The notes below the pieces were generated by a model. That model searched no databases. It was not told where the DNA came from and saw only the letters and a program-made list of their open reading frames with translations. 64,000 nucleotides of DNA from Hyphomicrobiales bacterium (GTDB lineage Bacteria > Pseudomonadota > Alphaproteobacteria > Rhizobiales > Xanthobacteraceae), in the NCBI GenBank assembly GCA_017305535.1, contig JAFKKN010000007.1:186001-250000 (forward strand), in the 5' to 3' direction. The first letter of the stretch is position 1. Every line of letters starts with the position of its first letter. Below are positions 41,593 to 50,712 of the stretch, piece after piece. A program made the translations under genes and the position numbers.

Positions 41593-44500
41593 ATGATTAC
41601 ACAGGTGCGGCATTCCGCGAGCGTGGCTCTGTCGTTGGGTTATGCGACGAAGCTTTTGGCGACCACCGCACTAACCGCCCCTTTCCTGACTCTTCCGGCA
41701 CTCGCGCAAAACCTGCCGACCGGCGCCAGCGTCGCGGCTGGCCAGGTGAGTATCGCGCAGCCGTCCGTCACGCAGATGACGATCACACAGTCGAGCTCAA
41801 GCGCGGTGGTCAACTACAACACGTTCTCGGTCGGCGCCGGCCACGCCGTCAATATTCAGCAGCCCTCAGTCAACGCGGCGCTGCTCAACCGCGTCACCGG
41901 CGATACGCCGTCCACCATTGCCGGATCGTTGACTGCCAACGGCCAAGTCTATCTGGTCAACCCCAACGGCATTGCGATCACACCGAGCGGCACGGTGAAT
42001 GTCGGCGGCGGCTTCGTCGCCTCGACGCTGGGCATCTCCGATTCCGACTTCATGAGCGGCAAGCGGACCTTCACCGGCAACGGCGCCTCCGCCGCGATAA
42101 GTAATGCCGGCACGATCCGGGTCGGACGCGGCGGCTACGCAGCCCTGATCGGCGGCACGGTGGACAACAGCGGGTCGATCGAGGTGCCGCTCGGCAAGGT
42201 CGGCCTCGGCTCCGGCGAACGGGCGACGCTGGACTTCTCTGGTGACGGCTTCCTGCAAGTGGCGGCGCCGACCAAATCCGGCGGCAACGATGCTCTGATC
42301 AAGCACTCCGGCCGCATCAAGGCCGACGGCGGCAGCGTCGTCATCAGCGCGGCGACGGCGCGGGAAGCCGCGCGCAACGCCATCAACCTGTCGGGCCATG
42401 TGCAGGCGCGTTCGATCTCCGGGCACTCCGGTTCGATCACCATCGGCGGCGGGGCCGGCGGCAGGGTCAGGATCAGCGGCAAGCTGAACGTCGCGAGCCG
42501 CAAGCACAAGGGCGGCCATGTCACCGTGACCGGCCGCGACATCGCGCTCAGCGGCGCAACGATCAATGCCGCCGGCAAAACCGGCGGCGGCAGCGTCAGG
42601 ATCGGCGGTGACTGGCAGGGCAAGGGCGAGCTGCAACGCGCCGCCACCACGACCGTCGATGCGACGACCACCATCAAGGCCGACGCCACAGGCAGCGGCA
42701 ACGGCGGCGACGTCGTGGTGTGGTCGGACGGCGCGACCACGGTGAAGGGGCAGATCACTGCCAAAGGCGGGGCAACGGGCGATGGCGGCACGATAGAGAC
42801 GTCGGGTCATACGATCGATTTCACGGACGCGCGCATTGACGCATCGGCGCAAAACGGGCTGGCGGGAACGTGGCTGATCGATCCTGTCGATCTTCTTATT
42901 GGCAAAGCAGCTGCCGAGACGGCGGAAAGCATACTCAACAACGGCACCAACGCTACGTTTTTCACGCGGGACTCCAGTGTTGGCGGTCTCAACGGTTATG
43001 TCACGTCCATAGGGCCAGGCGACATCACCGTCGCCGCCCCGATCACCTGGAGCACCGGCGCGACTCTCACCTTCGACGCCTACCATTCCATCGTCATAAA
43101 CGCGCCCTTGACGATCTCCGGGGCGGGCGGGTTGGTGCTCCTGACCAATCAGGGCGGCGGCAGCGGTGGCACGCTCTCCTTCGCCGGCGGCGTGCAATAC
43201 ACCGGCACGCCGAACTCAGGCCAGTCGCTCATCATCAACAACCAGCCCTACACGCTGCTCTACGATATGACCGGCGTGCAGAACATCAACAATGACCTTA
43301 CCGGCAATTCTGCGCTGGCCAGATCGCTCGATGCTACCGGTGTCACCGGTTGGAAGCCGCTCGGCACTGACGGAGCGGGTATCGTGTTGAACGGCGGCTT
43401 CACCGGCCGCTTCGTCGGTCTTGGCAACACCATCTCCAACCTAACGGTAAATTCCGGCAGCAACTATGTCGGGCTGTTTGGCTATTCGAGCGGCGCCATC
43501 TCCGACATCGGCTTGCTCGGTGGCTCGGTAAGCGGTTCGAGCGGAGTCGGCGGGCTGGTCGGCGTTCAGGTCGGTGGCAGCATTACCCAAGCCTATGCCA
43601 CTGGAGCGGTGACGGGTAGCGACAATGTCGGTGGGCTGGTCGGGCAGCTTTACGGCGGCAACATCTCCCAGGCATTTGCCGCCGGTTCGGTGACGGGCCG
43701 CTACTTTGTTGGTGGGCTGGTCGGAATGGGAGAAAATAGCGGCTTCATCCAAGTGCACGCCTCCGGGGCGGTGCAGGGCGTTACCTATGTCGGCGGGCTG
43801 GTCGGTGCTGGCGGGGATATTAGCCAAGCCTACGCCACCGGGGCGGTCACCGGAAGTGGCGATAATGTTGGTGGGTTGGTGGGGTCACAATACGGCAACA
43901 TCAGCCAAACCTATGCAACCGGGGCTGTGACAGGGGCTGGTAATAATGTCGGTGGGTTGGTTGGGGGGCAGAGCTGGCTTAATAGCGGCAGCATCGACCA
44001 AGCCTACGCTACAGGCGCAGTTACAGGTGCTGGTGACAATATCGGCGGGCTGGTCGGGTATCAGAATGACGGCAGCATTACTCAAACCTATGCGACCGGA
44101 GCTGTATCGGGGAGTAACAATAAGGTCGGCGGCCTAATAGGGGTTCAGAATGGCGGTAGTATCAGTTCCAGCTATTTCGACAGTTATTCGACTGGGCAAA
44201 GTATCCCTGTGGGATTCGCCGGAGGCGCGGTTACCAGTGTTACTGATATCACCAGCGATCCAGCCCAATTCGGCGCGGCGAACTATGCCTACAAGCAATC
44301 CGCCTACGGCAATCTGACTTTCACCGCAACGCCCGGCGGCAGCGGCTGGTTCATGGTCGACGGCCAAACCCGGCCGTTCGGCGCGTGGGAATATTCGCAG
44401 GCGATTTCCAACGCTCACCAGTTGCAACTCGTCAACATGGACCTCGCCGCCAGCTACTCGCTGGTGCGCAACATCGATCTCGCCGGGGAGTTCGGCCGGG

Positions 44501-47500
44501 CGGACGTGACGAGCCCTTCGGCGGCGCAGAGCGCCGGCATGTGGAACGGCGGCTTCGTGCCGCTCGGCACCGTCAGCAACAACTTCACCGGCAATTTCTC
44601 CGGCCTCGGCCACACCATCAGCAACCTCATCGTGAATATCGGCACGGCTGGTTATGCCGGCCTGTTCGGCTATTCGAGCGGCGATATCAGCGACCTCGGT
44701 CTGGTCGGCGGCTCGGTCAAGGGCGGCTTCAGAGTTGGCGGTCTGGTCGGCACTCAGAACGGCGGCAGCATCACGCGGGTCTTCAACACCGGCACGGTAA
44801 CGGGCAGCGGTACGGGTGCGAGCGGCAACTATGTCGGCGGGTTGGTCGGCGTTCAGGCCGCCGGCAGCATCGAAGAGAGCTACGCCACCGGTTCCGTGTT
44901 AGGCGGCTTCAGCGTCGGCGGACTGGTCGGAGACTTGGACGGGGGCGTCATTGCGCGGAGTTACGCCACCGGCGCCGTCGTCGCCAGCGCCAACTATGTC
45001 GGCGGTCTGGTCGGCTCGCAGAGTTCGGGACTTATCGAAGACAGCTACGCGTCGGGTTCGGTAAGGGGCGACCACACACTCAGCTATATGGTCGGCGGGC
45101 TGGTCGGCTTGCAGAGTACAAGCGGCACCGTCAAGACGAGTTACGCCACCGGGGTGGTGACGGGCGCCAACTTCGTGGGCGGGCTGATCGGGGCCGCGAG
45201 CGGCACCGTCACCGACAGTTATTTCGACAGCGAGACCACGGGGCAGAGCGGCGCCGGCGGCCTCACCACAGTGCAATTGCAGGCCGCGCTGCAGGCCAAT
45301 TTCGATCCGACCGTGTGGGGCATCCTGCCCGGCATTTCCTATCCCTACCTCAAATGGCGCTTCGCCAACGGCCCGAGCATCGTTTCGGGCGCCGCCGTCA
45401 ACATTGCCGGCGGCAATGGTGGGCTCGGCGTCGGGCTGGGCGTCAACGGCACCGTCGTTGCCTACGGCCATACCGGCGCCAACGGCACTTACAATTTCAT
45501 GGTTGATCCAGCGGCGGCGGGCAGTTCGGCCGTCACCTGGCTGACCGGCGAGCGCTTCACCGGCGGCACCACCGCGAGCCGCGCCAATGCCGTCGGCGAA
45601 ATGCCGGCATCCGGCTTCGCCCAGGGCATGGCAAGCGGCCTCGACCTCTATGCCGACACCGTCAACATCAAGACCGCGTTGCCGACATTCACCGACATCG
45701 CCGCCATGATGGACCGCGGCCTGTATGGCGACGGCACCCGCGCGCCGCTTTTTGCTCAGGTGCCGGACCTCGACGTCCTGCTGTACGACACCTCGATCTG
45801 CGGTTGCGGCGCGAGCCTCAGCGTCGCCTTCCATCCCGGTGTTCCCGGCTCGCAGGCCCAAGCCAGTGTGCGGCTTCAGGCCAGCGCGCCGCTGCTGACC
45901 TGGGACGGCAGCTTCGACCCCAATCTACCGCCGTTGAACGCGACTATCCTGGCTGCGGGAAATGTCGTGGTGGCCAGCAACAACGGCATCGGCGCGGATG
46001 ATCTCAATGGCGGCGGCGGCAAGGTGACGATGGTTGTCGACGGTAACCTGACTCTCGAACCGAACTCCGGCATCGGCGGCGGCGGTTCAGTGGCGATGAC
46101 GGTCAAGGGCGATCTGACGGTCGGCGCGGATGCCACGCTGTTCGCGCTGGCGGGCGGCATCGACGCGGACGTCGACGGCAATATCAGCCTGGGCGGCGCG
46201 CCCAACAATCTTGTCCAGATGTTCGGCGAGACCATCCGCGTCCGTGCCGGCGGCGATTTCACCATGGCTCCCGACACCCATCTGGCGGCGTACGGGACCG
46301 GCGACGCGATCCGGATCGCCGTCGGCGGCAAGTTCGACAATCAGACGGTGCCGGACCCAAGCGATCCTCTGCTGAATGCGCTTGTCGTCGATCCCGCTCA
46401 GGCGCGCTGGCTCGTCTATCTCGACAATCCGACGGCGGGCCATAACTTCGGCGGCCTCGACAGCCAGAACACCGCGATCTGGAACACCGCCGCGTTCGCT
46501 CCCGTCGCCGATAGCGGCAACCGCTATGTGTTCGCCCATCAGCCGATGCTGACCTTTAGTTCGGACAATGTGAGCAAGACTTACGGCGCGACCGGCGTGC
46601 TGACCTATACGGTCAGCGGGCTGATGTCCGGCGTCACCGGCGCCTATCTTGGCGATACTGCGGCGGCGGCCTATTCAGGCGCCCCGCTGTTGAGTTCGGC
46701 CGGGGTCGCCCCGACCGCGGGCGTCGCCGGAAGTCCCTATACCGTCGCCATCGCCGACAACGGCCTGACCTCCGCGATCGGCTACGGTTTTCAATTCGTC
46801 AGTAGCGGCAAACTGACGGTGACGCCGGCAGCGCTGACGATCACGGCGAGCGACGCCAGCAAGGAATATGGCGCGATGGCGATTCTGACCGGTTTCACCG
46901 TAAGCGGGTTGCAGAATCAGGAGACGGTCGATTCGTTGACGCTGTCGAGCCTTGGGATACTGCCTACGGCGAATGTCGTCAGTTCGCCCTACGCCATCAC
47001 CCCGAGCCACGCGAGCGGTACGTTCAACGCGGCCAACTACGCCATCACCTACGTCGATGGCCACCTGATGGTGAATCCGGCGGCGCTGACGATCACGGCG
47101 AATAACGTTTCCAAGAGCTACGGCCAGACGGTGACCTTCACCGGTACTGAGTTCACGACCAGCGGATTGCAGAACGGCGAGAGTATCGGTTCGGTGACGT
47201 TGACCAGTCTCGGGGCTGCGGCGAGCGCCGGTGTCGCCGGTTCGCCCTACGCGATCGCGGCGAGCGGAGCGAGCGGCGGCAGCTTCGATGCGGCCAACTA
47301 CACGATCACCTACGTCGATGGCCACCTGACGGTGACGCCGGCGGCGCTGACGATCACGGCGAATGATGTTTCCAAGAGCTACGGCCAGACGGTGACCTTC
47401 ACCGGTACTGAATTCACGACCAGCGGATTGCAAAACGGCGAGAGTATCGGTTCGGTGACGTTGACCAGCCTCGGAGCTGCGTCGAGCGCCAGTGTCGTCG

Positions 47501-48330
47501 GTTCGCCCTACGCGATCGCGGCGAGCAGTGCCAGCGGCGGCAGCTTCGATGCGGCGAACTACACGATCAGCTACGTCGATGGCCACCTGACGGTGAATCC
47601 GGCGGCGCTGACGATCACGGCGAATAACGTTTCCAAGAGCTACGGCCAGACGGTGACCTTCACCGGTACTGAATTCACGACCAGCGGATTGCAGAACGGC
47701 GAGAGTATCGGCTCGGTGACGTTGACCAGCCTCGGGGCTGCGGCGAGCGCCGATGTCGCCGGTTCGCCCTACGCCATCACCGCGAGCAGTGCCAGCGGCG
47801 GCAGTTTCGATGCGACGAACTACACGATCAGCTATGCCAGCGGTCATCTGACGGTGACGCCGGCGGCGCTGACGATTACGGCGGACACGCAGAGCCGCGT
47901 CGAGGGGGCCGCCAATCCGCCGCTCACCTATCGCGTCGACGGCACGTTGTTCAATAATGATGCGATCCATGGCAGCCTTGCCACCGAGGCGACGACCGCC
48001 TCATCGCCCGGCGCTTATCCGATCACGCAGGGGACGCTCGGCGTCTCCGCCAACTACGCTCTCACCTATCGGGGCGCGTTGCTGACGATCCTTCCCGAAA
48101 CCAACCCCACGCCGGTGATTGACGTCGGGGCGTGGGCAAGCCGAATTTTCTTCGATGGTTTCAAGCCGATCGCCCTGCCGGACAACGCCCGCCCGGTGTT
48201 TGGGGCGCCGAATGTTATCACCTCGCTGGGTATCGGTGAGCTCTATGCCGATCCTCGCTTCGAGCAAGCATACGTGTGCTTCGGCGGCGGCAACGGGATC
48301 GCTCAGGTCTGCTTCGCGGCGCGTTCATAG
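41593..48330 (+). CDS. Filamentous-hemagglutinin-type TpsA adhesin with GLUG and MBG repeats
   Basis: Giant exoprotein of 2245 residues. It has a long signal (to about ALAQ at 36-39), then the TPS domain with the secretion motif NPNGI at 123-127 and glycine-rich beta-helix strands to about 430. GLUG repeats with VGGLVG cores occupy about 640-1215. A middle region has Cys residues in DTSICGCG, followed by six MBG-type domains (about 1655-2180), three of them near-identical. The C-terminus has two Cys in YVCFGGGNGIAQVCFAARS, perhaps a disulfide anchor that keeps the adhesin on the surface. ATG 41593 follows GGGAGAG. The partner transporter is encoded directly upstream. Likely role: adhesion or aggregation. 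Confidence 0.9.
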   Translation: MITQVRHSASVALSLGYATKLLATTALTAPFLTLPALAQNLPTGASVAAGQVSIAQPSVTQMTITQSSSSAVVNYNTFSVGAGHAVNIQQPSVNAALLNRVTGDTPSTIAGSLTANGQVYLVNPNGIAITPSGTVNVGGGFVASTLGISDSDFMSGKRTFTGNGASAAISNAGTIRVGRGGYAALIGGTVDNSGSIEVPLGKVGLGSGERATLDFSGDGFLQVAAPTKSGGNDALIKHSGRIKADGGSVVISAATAREAARNAINLSGHVQARSISGHSGSITIGGGAGGRVRISGKLNVASRKHKGGHVTVTGRDIALSGATINAAGKTGGGSVRIGGDWQGKGELQRAATTTVDATTTIKADATGSGNGGDVVVWSDGATTVKGQITAKGGATGDGGTIETSGHTIDFTDARIDASAQNGLAGTWLIDPVDLLIGKAAAETAESILNNGTNATFFTRDSSVGGLNGYVTSIGPGDITVAAPITWSTGATLTFDAYHSIVINAPLTISGAGGLVLLTNQGGGSGGTLSFAGGVQYTGTPNSGQSLIINNQPYTLLYDMTGVQNINNDLTGNSALARSLDATGVTGWKPLGTDGAGIVLNGGFTGRFVGLGNTISNLTVNSGSNYVGLFGYSSGAISDIGLLGGSVSGSSGVGGLVGVQVGGSITQAYATGAVTGSDNVGGLVGQLYGGNISQAFAAGSVTGRYFVGGLVGMGENSGFIQVHASGAVQGVTYVGGLVGAGGDISQAYATGAVTGSGDNVGGLVGSQYGNISQTYATGAVTGAGNNVGGLVGGQSWLNSGSIDQAYATGAVTGAGDNIGGLVGYQNDGSITQTYATGAVSGSNNKVGGLIGVQNGGSISSSYFDSYSTGQSIPVGFAGGAVTSVTDITSDPAQFGAANYAYKQSAYGNLTFTATPGGSGWFMVDGQTRPFGAWEYSQAISNAHQLQLVNMDLAASYSLVRNIDLAGEFGRADVTSPSAAQSAGMWNGGFVPLGTVSNNFTGNFSGLGHTISNLIVNIGTAGYAGLFGYSSGDISDLGLVGGSVKGGFRVGGLVGTQNGGSITRVFNTGTVTGSGTGASGNYVGGLVGVQAAGSIEESYATGSVLGGFSVGGLVGDLDGGVIARSYATGAVVASANYVGGLVGSQSSGLIEDSYASGSVRGDHTLSYMVGGLVGLQSTSGTVKTSYATGVVTGANFVGGLIGAASGTVTDSYFDSETTGQSGAGGLTTVQLQAALQANFDPTVWGILPGISYPYLKWRFANGPSIVSGAAVNIAGGNGGLGVGLGVNGTVVAYGHTGANGTYNFMVDPAAAGSSAVTWLTGERFTGGTTASRANAVGEMPASGFAQGMASGLDLYADTVNIKTALPTFTDIAAMMDRGLYGDGTRAPLFAQVPDLDVLLYDTSICGCGASLSVAFHPGVPGSQAQASVRLQASAPLLTWDGSFDPNLPPLNATILAAGNVVVASNNGIGADDLNGGGGKVTMVVDGNLTLEPNSGIGGGGSVAMTVKGDLTVGADATLFALAGGIDADVDGNISLGGAPNNLVQMFGETIRVRAGGDFTMAPDTHLAAYGTGDAIRIAVGGKFDNQTVPDPSDPLLNALVVDPAQARWLVYLDNPTAGHNFGGLDSQNTAIWNTAAFAPVADSGNRYVFAHQPMLTFSSDNVSKTYGATGVLTYTVSGLMSGVTGAYLGDTAAAAYSGAPLLSSAGVAPTAGVAGSPYTVAIADNGLTSAIGYGFQFVSSGKLTVTPAALTITASDASKEYGAMAILTGFTVSGLQNQETVDSLTLSSLGILPTANVVSSPYAITPSHASGTFNAANYAITYVDGHLMVNPAALTITANNVSKSYGQTVTFTGTEFTTSGLQNGESIGSVTLTSLGAAASAGVAGSPYAIAASGASGGSFDAANYTITYVDGHLTVTPAALTITANDVSKSYGQTVTFTGTEFTTSGLQNGESIGSVTLTSLGAASSASVVGSPYAIAASSASGGSFDAANYTISYVDGHLTVNPAALTITANNVSKSYGQTVTFTGTEFTTSGLQNGESIGSVTLTSLGAAASADVAGSPYAITASSASGGSFDATNYTISYASGHLTVTPAALTITADTQSRVEGAANPPLTYRVDGTLFNNDAIHGSLATEATTASSPGAYPITQGTLGVSANYALTYRGALLTILPETNPTPVIDVGAWASRIFFDGFKPIALPDNARPVFGAPNVITSLGIGELYADPRFEQAYVCFGGGNGIAQVCFAARS
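43500..45240 (+). repeat. GLUG-type repeat region within TpsA gene
   Basis: More than ten copies of a roughly 25-32-residue unit with the core VGGLVG and alternating YATGAVTGS segments. They are split in two blocks by a non-repeat part around 44160-44640. Each block ends with an SYFDS motif and is opened by the FTGNFSGLGHTISNL type of strand. Units are diverged at DNA level. Confidence 0.85.
47077..47859 (+). repeat. Three tandem 261-bp near-identical repeats (MBG domains) within TpsA gene
   Basis: Units 47077-47337, 47338-47598 and 47599-47859, each exactly 261 bp (87 residues), differ at only a few percent of positions. Each holds ALTITAN-VSKSYGQTVTF and LQNGESIGSVTLTSLGAA. A diverged 252-bp unit lies directly before (46825-47076). 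Recent duplication or ongoing gene conversion is likely. Confidence 0.92.
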
Positions 48331-48356
48331 CGACCGCCGATCTGCTCGCTCAACGT

Positions 48357-48376
48357 GGGAGCACGACCATGCTCCC
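48357..48376 (+). terminator. Hairpin after TpsA gene
   Basis: GGGAGCA (48357-48363) pairs with TGCTCCC (48370-48376) around a 6-nt loop, 27 bp after the TpsA stop. There is no T-run, so it may be only partly terminating or act in mRNA stability. Confidence 0.4.
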
Positions 48377-48399
48377 GCACTCGCTCTCCCGGACACGAG

Positions 48400-49017
48400 A
48401 TGAAAGAAGACCGTTTCAACATGGGATCACATCCGATGCGTCGCCTGCCCGATTTGCTTCTCGTCTTGGCTTTTTGCCTTTCGCCGTTGCCTGCTTCGGC
48501 GCAAGCACCCAAGGGCTCAAGCCCAAACAGTCCGGCCGCGAAGCCCTCGACAGCCGCGGTACCTGCGGCGCCTGAACGGACGACCGCCAGTTTTGGCGAT
48601 TGGGTCATGCGCTGCGAGAGCGTGACCGGCATATTGAGGCGGGTCTGCGAAGTGGCTCACATGGTCGTGGTGCCAGGGCAGACGACGCCGATCGCGCAGG
48701 TCGCGATCGGAAGGGGAGCGCCAAACGAGGACGAGCGACTGACGATCGTTGTTCCGCCGAATATCACGATCGGTGTAACCCCGCAGATCGTGTTGGCCAA
48801 GGCCAGTGCCGCGCCGATCGAATTAACATGGCAGCGCTGTTTGCCGGGTGCCTGCCTTGCTTCGGCTGTTGTTTCGAACGCAGCGGTCGGCGACCTTTCC
48901 GCACAGACGGAGCCGGGTCGGATCGTGTTCAAGAACGCGGCCAATCAAGATGCGGCCATACCGGTGTCGTTCCGTGGCCTTTCCCAGGCCTTGGCTGCGC
49001 TCGCCAAGGAGAAGTAG
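48400..49017 (+). CDS. Invasion-associated locus B (IalB) family protein
   Basis: Secreted protein of 205 residues with a Sec signal (RRLPDLLLVLAFCLSPLPASAQ), a Pro/Ser/Ala-rich linker and then the IalB domain: FGDWVMRCE, VCEVAHMVVV, IVVPPNITIGVTPQIVL and the paired Cys of WQRCLPGACLA. IalB-like proteins are common in Rhizobiales and are exported proteins of unclear biochemical role. Starts at 48400, 48421 and 48436 are all in frame; none has a strong ribosome site, and 48436 would give the most typical signal peptide. It lies 70 bp after TpsA, so may be co-expressed with the adhesin. Confidence 0.83.
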   Translation: MKEDRFNMGSHPMRRLPDLLLVLAFCLSPLPASAQAPKGSSPNSPAAKPSTAAVPAAPERTTASFGDWVMRCESVTGILRRVCEVAHMVVVPGQTTPIAQVAIGRGAPNEDERLTIVVPPNITIGVTPQIVLAKASAAPIELTWQRCLPGACLASAVVSNAAVGDLSAQTEPGRIVFKNAANQDAAIPVSFRGLSQALAALAKEK

Positions 49018-49170
49018 CTGCCGATTACGCGGTGATGAAATCGGTGGCCTGGAGGGTAGGCCATGGAAACTGGAATCGTGACCTCATTGGCGAGAAGCTG
49101 ACTGTCGCCGCGTTCGAGTCCGGGCGCTGGATTGCGTTGCCAGCCAAACCCTGGCCGGGGTGCGATTGTC

Positions 49171-49503
49171 ATGGCCGTCTCCGGGAGGTTGATTCCAAAC
49201 GTGGCATTCGGAGATCGGCTTGCAAAAGCCGCCGAAGTCTACCTGCGTAATGAGTGGCACTGGCACGATATTCATTACCGCGTCTCGCTGCCGAAGTGAA
49301 TCAGGGAGGACGCGATCGACGACTTCGATTGCGTTTCGCCGGATAACGTCCCTCAAGATCCTTGGTATCGGGAATTCTTGTCATCCGTCGGGCTGAAATG
49401 GTTCGCGGGCGTCAGAATGGCCGCCGGTGATGAATTCTGGCGCGCCGATATTTTTGATGCTTGGAAAAGCGTAAGTTTTGGGACGCTCTGCAGACAAAGA
49501 TGA
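49171..49503 (+). pseudogene. Remnant of LuxR-family regulator (N-terminal sensor part)
   Basis: One frame reads LAKAAEVYLRNEWHWHD, then a TGA at 49297, then in the same frame DDFDCVSPDNVPQDPWYREF and GLKWFAGVRMAAGDEFW before a second stop at 49501. This matches the sensor part of LuxR-type helix-turn-helix regulators frequent in Bradyrhizobium. The helix-turn-helix end is missing. It is a dead fragment. Confidence 0.55.
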
Positions 49504-49585
49504 GAACTGCGGAGCATTCGCGTTGCCGAGTGGTTGCTCCGGTTCCCGCATACCCGCTAGGTTGAGCCAACAAATCAACGAGGAA

Positions 49586-50354
49586 CACGACGCCACCAGC
49601 CGGGTATACGGCGCGATGGGCGGGGACGTCTTATGCGCTGTCGCCGGCAACGCAACTCGGCTTCGCCTTAGGCGGCGGCGGTACCTCGTTCAGTCTCTTC
49701 GCCGGCATGGGCTCCGGCCGCTCCGATCTGTTCCAGGCTGGCGTGTTCGCGCATCACGGCTTCGCCCGCGGTGGTTATCTCCACGGCGCGTTTGCCTATG
49801 GCTGGCACGACGTGAACACCGACCGCACCGTGCCGACCGGCGAGCGGTTGCATGGCGCTTGCAAGGCCGGCGTGCTATCGGGCCGTCTTGAGGCTGGCTG
49901 GCGCATCGACATGGCATGGGCCGGTGTGACGACTTATGCGGTGGCGCAGGCGATCAGCTACGGGATGTCGTCCTATCTCGGACAGGGCAACGGCGCGGCT
50001 GACAGCTTCGCGCTGGCCTATGCCGGCCGCGATGTCACCGCGACGCGCAGCGAACTTGGCCTCCGGCTCGATCGCACCACGGTGCCAGGTGACATGTTGC
50101 TGACATGGCGTGGCCGTGCGGCATGGGCGCATAACTTCGACACCGCGCGCAATGCCGCCGCAACGTTCCAGGCGTTACCGGGTACGGACTTCCTCGTCAA
50201 CGGCGCGGTGATGGCGCCCGACGCGGCGCTGGTCTCCGCCGGCGCCGAGATCGGCTGGCGCAACGGCCTCTCGCTCGCCGCCGCTTTCGAAGGCCAGTTC
50301 TCCAACAACGTCACCAGCTACACCGGAAAGGAAACGCTCCGCTACGCGTGGTAA
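49586..50354 (+). pseudogene. Truncated and frameshifted autotransporter beta-barrel
   Basis: The C-terminal barrel of a type V autotransporter: HDATSRVYGAMGG in one frame up to about 49624, then a shift into the frame TSYALSPATQLGFALGGGG, SGRSDLFQAGVFAHHGFA, LSGRLEAGWRI and the terminal TGKETLRYAW ending at 50354. The final aromatic fits a BAM signal. The passenger domain, signal peptide and first strands are absent, so no functional product is expected from this locus; a start at ATG 49707 would give a 215-residue partial barrel. Confidence 0.7.
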
Positions 50355-50712
50355 GAAGTGCACCAAAGCTTCACGGACACCCACCCAAAATGCGAACCCG
50401 CCAGCTCTCATCTTTGGTTACTTTGTCGCTCTCTGGGAGATTCGAACTCTTGCTATATTTTGCAGGTGTCCGCCCCCGGTCATTAGCCGACATTTCACTC
50501 AACGAAGCTGCTCGCCGTAACGATCGGCGCATCGTCGAATCTGATCAACGCATGGAATGGGCTGCAATGGCAGCATAGAGCTCGAAGGTAGATGCAAAAT
50601 TACGGCCATCTTCTCAATGCAATGCTTCTCATCTCACCGACGAAAGGAAATACGTGAAAATAAAAGCAGTGGTAAGTGAAAGACGATTAACCTCGAAAGT
50701 GCCGCTGATAAA
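50355..50712. other. Gene-free stretch
   Basis: About 358 bp between the autotransporter remnant and the converging ketosynthase gene. Low GC in the right half; no gene, clear terminator or repeat recognised. Confidence 0.6.

Noticed and set aside
41866-43197. A 443-codon minus-strand frame
   Set aside because: Antisense of the TpsA secretion domain, with low-complexity Arg/Ala/Asp composition.
47077-47859. Regular 261-bp repeats considered as a CRISPR-like array or satellite
   Set aside because: The units are contiguous, in frame, and encode MBG domains; there are no spacers.
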